Shown: one piece after another, positions 33,718-37,397 of the stretch
How the letters are laid out: each line of letters opens with the position of its first letter
Numbering within the stretch: the stretch's first letter is position 1
From: Desulfobulbus sp.
GTDB taxonomy: Bacteria; Desulfobacterota; Desulfobulbia; Desulfobulbales; Desulfobulbaceae
NCBI RefSeq assembly: GCF_030824455.1
Contig: NZ_JAVBXR010000076.1
Location: 1 to 37,397, forward strand
DNA: 37,397 bases
Reading direction: 5' to 3'
Translations under genes and position numbers: made by a program
Notes under the pieces: model-generated
The model's database searches: none
What the model saw: the letters and a program-made list of their open reading frames with translations, nothing else
Told to the model about the DNA's origin: nothing

Positions 33718-34749
33718 CTAATTCCCTAAAAACCTATCCATATACCAATCCGCCGCCTTGTCCAGCCCGGCGCGCACCGAATACTCAGGCTGGTAGCCGA
33801 GCAACCGGGCGGCCTTGCTGGTGTCGGCCAGCGAATGGCGGACGTCGCCGGCGCGGAAATCGCGGTACACGGGGGTGGCCTCGGTCGCCGCCGGAACCCG
33901 CGTCGCCACCCGTTCCTGGATTAGTCGATACAGTTCGTTGAGGGTGGTGCGTTCGCCGAAGGCCACGTTGTAGACCTCGCCTGCGGCCTCGTCGTCGGCA
34001 GTGGCGGCCATGATGTTGGCCTGGACGCAGTTGTCGATGAAGCAGAAATCGCGGCTGGTTTCACCGTCGCCGTTGATAAAGACCGGCTCGCCTTCAAGCA
34101 GGCCGGCAAACCATTTGGGAATGACGGCGGCGTAGGCCCCGTTGGGGTCCTGGCGTTGGCCAAAGATGTTGAAATAGCGCAGGCCAATGGCCTTAAAGCC
34201 ATAGGAGCGGATAAAGACGCTTGCGTAGAGTTCGTTGACCAGCTTGGTCACCGCATAGGGCGAGAGCGGGTTGCCGATCTGCTCCTCGACCTTGGGCAAG
34301 CCGGGGTGATCGCCGTAGGTCGAGCTGGAGGCGGCGTAGACCATCCGGCGCACCTTGGCGTCGCGGGCGGCGGTGAGCATGTTGAGAAAGCCGCTGATGT
34401 TGTTCTCGTTGGTGGTGATCGGGTCTTCGATGGAGCGCGGCACCGAACCAAGCGCCGCCTGATGGAGGACATAATCCGCCCCGGCGCAGGCCTGTTGGCA
34501 GTCGGCCAGATTGCGGATGTCGCCCTGGATGAAGCAGAACCGCTGCCAGGCCTCGTCGCCCACCCGATCCTTGACCTCGTCCAGATTGTACTGGTGGCCG
34601 GTGGAGAAATTGTCCAGCCCGACCACCCGCTGCCCCAACTGAAGCAGGGTTTCGAGCAGATTGGAGCCGATGAAGCCGGCGACGCCGGTTACCAGCCAGG
34701 TTGCGGGCCGTTTGCGGAGGTCGTCCTGATGTTTCTGATATGCGTTCAT
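33718..34749 (-). CDS. UDP-N-acetylglucosamine/glucose 4-epimerase (WbpP/TviC type)
   Basis: Extended SDR nucleotide-sugar epimerase of 343 residues. The NAD site is [10 protein letters not shown] near the N-terminus. Ser-Tyr-Lys catalysis is given by AASSSTYG and SPYAVTK. Segments such as [39 protein letters not shown] and [14 protein letters not shown] are characteristic of the WbpP/VipB (TviC) subgroup, which acts on UDP-GlcNAc/GlcNAcA in surface polysaccharide synthesis. It stands alone; no glycosyltransferases are adjacent, so the polysaccharide is unknown. GGGAAACAG precedes the ATG. Confidence 0.92.
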   Translation of the reverse strand: MNAYQKHQDDLRKRPATWLVTGVAGFIGSNLLETLLQLGQRVVGLDNFSTGHQYNLDEVKDRVGDEAWQRFCFIQGDIRNLADCQQACAGADYVLHQAALGSVPRSIEDPITTNENNISGFLNMLTAARDAKVRRMVYAASSSTYGDHPGLPKVEEQIGNPLSPYAVTKLVNELYASVFIRSYGFKAIGLRYFNIFGQRQDPNGAYAAVIPKWFAGLLEGEPVFINGDGETSRDFCFIDNCVQANIMAATADDEAAGEVYNVAFGERTTLNELYRLIQERVATRVPAATEATPVYRDFRAGDVRHSLADTSKAARLLGYQPEYSVRAGLDKAADWYMDRFLGN

Positions 34750-34881
34750 TTGTCTGTTTCCCTGGCCTGAAATGTGTTGTACCTTGCGGCGTCATTTGCA
34801 CCGGCGATCCGGTGGGATAATAGCCTTGACGGCGGTTAGCGTCAATAGCGACAACATCGCGAGCCAGCCCGGACCCTTGCC

Positions 34882-36024
34882 ATGCCGCTCTCCCGCAAAA
34901 TCATCCACATCGACATGGACGCCTTCTACGCCTCGGTTGAGCAGCGGGATCGCCCCGAACTGCGCGGCTTGCCGGTGATTGTCGGCGGCCCGCCCAAGAG
35001 TCGGGGCGTGGTCGCGGCTTGTTCCTACGAGGCGAGAGCCTTTGGCGTCCACTCGGCCATGCCCAGCGTCCGGGCGCAGCAGCTCTGCCCCCAAGCCGTT
35101 TTCCTCCGGCCCCGGATGGCGCGCTACCAGGAGGTGTCGGGCCAGATCATGGCCCTGTTCCGCCGCTACACGCCGCTGGTCGAGCCGCTTTCGGTGGACG
35201 AGGCCTTTCTCGACGTCACCGACAATCTGCTCGGCGAACCCTCGGCCACCCGGATAGCCCAGGCCATCCGCGCCGCCATTGGCGAGGCCACCGGGCTGAC
35301 CGCTTCGGCCGGCGTTTCCTACAATAAATTCCTGGCCAAAATCGCCTCGGGTCACAACAAACCCAACGGCATCACCGTGATCCCGCCGGACCAGGCCAAG
35401 ACCTTCATCGCCGCCCTGCCGATCGGCAAGTTTTACGGGGTGGGCCGGGTCACGGAACAAAAGATGCTGGACCGGTCGATCCGCACCGGGGCCGATCTGC
35501 TGCGCTTTTCGCGTCAGGAGATGGTGGCCCTGTTTGGCAAGACCGGTCATTTCTTTTACGAAATAGCCCGGGGGCAGGATTTGCGGCCGGTGGAGCCGGT
35601 GCGGGTGCGCAAATCCATCGGTTCGGAAACCACCTTTGCCGAGGACATTCTCGATTATGCCCGGCTCAGCGCCGAACTCTATCAGATCGTCAGTCAGGTG
35701 GCCCGCGTCCTGGCGGAGAAACAGACCGGCGGCCGCACCCTGTCGCTCAAGGTCCGCTACAGCGATTTCACCACCATCACCCGTTCCTGCACCATCGCCC
35801 AGGGATTTTTCTCCGTCGCCGACATCCTGGCCTCGTTGCCGCGCCTGCTGGCCGCCACCGAGGCGGGCCGGCGCAAGATCCGTCTGCTCGGGGTTACGGT
35901 GGCCAACCTGTGCAGCGAACAGGAGGCCCGGCGGATGCGGGTCCGTCAACTGCTGCTGCCCTTCCCGCCTGCGCGACCGCGCCGCGTCGCCCCTCCGGCC
36001 TCTGAAGCCGCGAGCGCCGAGTAA
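34882..36024 (+). CDS. dinB: DNA polymerase IV (Y-family translesion polymerase)
   Basis: The 380-residue product has the Y-family motifs IDMDAFYASVEQ (N-terminal metal site), YEARAFGVHSAMPS, and SVDEAFLDVT with the other catalytic acidic residues. AGVSYNKFLAKIASGHNKPNG and the little-finger domain starting near KSIGSETTF follow. A likely beta-clamp-binding motif QLLLPF is near the C-terminus, followed by a Pro/Arg/Ala tail. No clear ribosome-binding site and no obvious LexA box (CTG-N10-CAG) were seen upstream. Its stop codon abuts the convergent antiporter stop with no gap. Confidence 0.96.
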   Translation: MPLSRKIIHIDMDAFYASVEQRDRPELRGLPVIVGGPPKSRGVVAACSYEARAFGVHSAMPSVRAQQLCPQAVFLRPRMARYQEVSGQIMALFRRYTPLVEPLSVDEAFLDVTDNLLGEPSATRIAQAIRAAIGEATGLTASAGVSYNKFLAKIASGHNKPNGITVIPPDQAKTFIAALPIGKFYGVGRVTEQKMLDRSIRTGADLLRFSRQEMVALFGKTGHFFYEIARGQDLRPVEPVRVRKSIGSETTFAEDILDYARLSAELYQIVSQVARVLAEKQTGGRTLSLKVRYSDFTTITRSCTIAQGFFSVADILASLPRLLAATEAGRRKIRLLGVTVANLCSEQEARRMRVRQLLLPFPPARPRRVAPPASEAASAE

Positions 36025-37397
36025 CTATTCCTTCTGCAGATAGACCGTCGAGGTTCGGATCAGGGCCAGGAATTCGGTGAAGCTCCGCGCCTGCAGGGTC
36101 TGCTCGATCATCGCCGGATCGCGGTACAGGAGCGAGAGCTCCGCCACCATGTCCCCTCGGATGGCGGGGGCGTTTTTCGGCGAAAGAATCAGAAACACCA
36201 CATGGGCGCGCTGCTCGTCCATGAACGACAGTCCGATCCCTGAAGTTGAGACGCCGGCCACCACATAGGGCCGGCTGAGGTCGGCAACCCCGGCAGCCAG
36301 CAGCAGCACGTCGTTGACAATGGCGGCGCAGGCCACGTCTTCGGGGGCGCAGTTCACCCGGACCACGTGGTGCGGATCGAGCCGTCCCTTGAGCACCCGG
36401 CCCACGGTCGCCGCCATCTCCTCAATCGCCCCTTTCATCGAATCCGCCTGCAACTCGGGCAAGAACAATCCGAATCGGAACGAATCCTCCAGCCGGGCCT
36501 TGCGCGTCGGACGCAGAATCAACTGGATCATCGGCCCGCCCATCATCGAGGTCAGGATGGCGGTGATCACCAGGGCGACAAACAGTTCGTGATGGATCAG
36601 GCCCCGTTCCAAGGCCAGCAGGCCCAGAATGATCTCCATGGCCCCGCGCGAATTCATCGCAAAACCGACCGCCAGCGACTCGCGGGCGCCCATCCGCCCC
36701 CACTTGGCCCCCACCGCGCCGCCGACCAGCTTGCAGACGCAGGCTATGGCGAACACCACCAGCACCAGCGGGCCGTCGAAATGGGTGATGAAATTGACCT
36801 TTAGGCCGATGCTGGCAAAGAAAATCGGGGAAAAAATGCTGGAAACGAACTGGTCGAGGATGTACCGGCTGCGGCGGCGTAGATAGGGCGAATCGCCCAC
36901 GGCCATGCCGATGAAAAAAGCCCCGAAGATGGCGTGGATGCCGATCCACTCGGTAAAGGCGGCGCCGGTCAGGGTGAGGACGACCACAAATCCGATCTCG
37001 CCGGCCGGCCACCAGGTGTAGGCCTGCACATACGGCAGGATGCGGTGGATCAGCTTGCGGCCAATGGTGAACACGAACAGCACAAAACCCAGCGCCAGGA
37101 ACACGGTCAGGGTGATGCCGTGGCCGATGTTGCTTGTCTGGTCGATCAGGCCGAGGATCACGGCAAAGACAATCCAGCCTACCAGGTCGTTGAAGATCGC
37201 GGCGCTGACCACCACCACCCCGAAATCGCTGCGATACAGGTCCAGGTCGAGCAGGGTTTTGACGATCACCGGCAGGGCCGAAATCGACATGGCAATGGCG
37301 AGAAACAGGGCAAAGAGCAGGGGACTGACGCCCGGCTGCTGGCCAAAGAACAGCGGCAGGTTCCAGGCGGCGACAAAGCCGGCGGCAAAGGGAATGG
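36025..37397 (-). CDS. CPA2 (Kef-type) cation:proton antiporter with C-terminal EIIA-like domain (truncated)
   Basis: The gene runs off the right edge; about 457 residues are visible, continuing upstream of an internal ATG at 37290. The membrane part has Kef/NapA-type features: AIAMSISALPVIVKTLLD, VVVSAAIFNDLVGWIVFA (with the transport Asp in the FND), IFGAFFIGMAVGDSP and GFAMNSRGAMEIILGL. The C-terminal roughly 130 residues resemble a PTS EIIA type-2 (PtsN-like) domain (RPYVVAGVSTSGIGLSF, AHVVFLILSPKNAP, FTEFLALI). Where PtsN reads PHAR the text is LLAAGVADL, so the phosphorylated His is replaced by Ala. The domain may be a regulatory sensor without phosphotransfer. The ion (Na or K) cannot be assigned. 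Confidence 0.88.
   Translation of the reverse strand, partial: IPFAAGFVAAWNLPLFFGQQPGVSPLLFALFLAIAMSISALPVIVKTLLDLDLYRSDFGVVVVSAAIFNDLVGWIVFAVILGLIDQTSNIGHGITLTVFLALGFVLFVFTIGRKLIHRILPYVQAYTWWPAGEIGFVVVLTLTGAAFTEWIGIHAIFGAFFIGMAVGDSPYLRRRSRYILDQFVSSIFSPIFFASIGLKVNFITHFDGPLVLVVFAIACVCKLVGGAVGAKWGRMGARESLAVGFAMNSRGAMEIILGLLALERGLIHHELFVALVITAILTSMMGGPMIQLILRPTRKARLEDSFRFGLFLPELQADSMKGAIEEMAATVGRVLKGRLDPHHVVRVNCAPEDVACAAIVNDVLLLAAGVADLSRPYVVAGVSTSGIGLSFMDEQRAHVVFLILSPKNAPAIRGDMVAELSLLYRDPAMIEQTLQARSFTEFLALIRTSTVYLQKE

Overview
The window is about 37.4 kb of GC-rich bacterial chromosome. It holds 28 protein genes, two of which run off the window edges, and no rRNA, tRNA or CRISPR array that I can recognise. 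The gene mix suggests an anaerobic or facultative Desulfobacterota (deltaproteobacterial) chromosome, possibly close to Desulfobulbales. The main clues are a beta-oxidation-type gene set feeding ETF and a membrane iron-sulfur/cytochrome ETF:menaquinone oxidoreductase, a gram-negative citrate synthase, and a DUF2868/DUF3482 pair. The taxonomic call is an inference from gene content, not from a marker gene.

Layout. At 1-2.5 kb lie a truncated minus-strand gene (possibly a transposase N-terminus), citrate synthase, and a plus-strand protein of unknown function with a C-terminal zinc-ribbon-like cysteine cluster. At 2.5-7.0 kb is a membrane-proteostasis group: a rhomboid protease, HflK and HflC on the minus strand, and a divergent Tim44-domain protein. 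The small tRNA-binding protein CsaA follows at 7.1-7.4 kb.

From 7.5 to 16.6 kb a long minus-strand cluster reads, in transcription order, enoyl-CoA hydratase, thiolase, 3-hydroxybutyryl-CoA dehydrogenase, PaaI-type thioesterase, acyl-CoA dehydrogenase, membrane FeS oxidoreductase, EtfB and EtfA. It is bounded by a good sigma70-like promoter upstream (16539-16567) and a strong intrinsic terminator (7467-7505). Together these genes interconvert butyryl/acyl-CoA and acetyl-CoA, and move electrons between acyl-CoA, ETF and membrane quinone. No CoA ligase or CoA transferase is in the cluster.

At 16.8-21.7 kb are RidA, class II fructose-bisphosphate aldolase, oligoribonuclease and glycogen/starch phosphorylase (carbon storage and glycolysis plus housekeeping). 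At 21.9-24.1 kb is a Cache-type chemoreceptor. From 24.1 to 29.2 kb a tightly packed minus-strand unit encodes a DUF2868 membrane protein, a DUF3482 GTPase (ATGA overlap) and a radical-SAM protein (likely TTG start 1 nt after the GTPase stop). This is the best candidate here for an uncharacterised system.

At 29.4-30.5 kb is the AzlCD amino-acid exporter, converging on a response-regulator/adenylate-cyclase fusion that follows chorismate synthase. At 32.7-33.7 kb is an AT-rich island: a small zinc-ribbon membrane protein and about 530 bp of gene-free, palindrome-rich repeat-like DNA. The window closes with a WbpP/TviC-type UDP-sugar 4-epimerase, DNA polymerase IV and a truncated CPA2 (Kef-type) antiporter. 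The antiporter's C-terminal EIIA-like domain lacks the phosphorylatable histidine.

Start codons were re-chosen from ribosome-binding sites and family alignments recalled from knowledge; no database search was possible.
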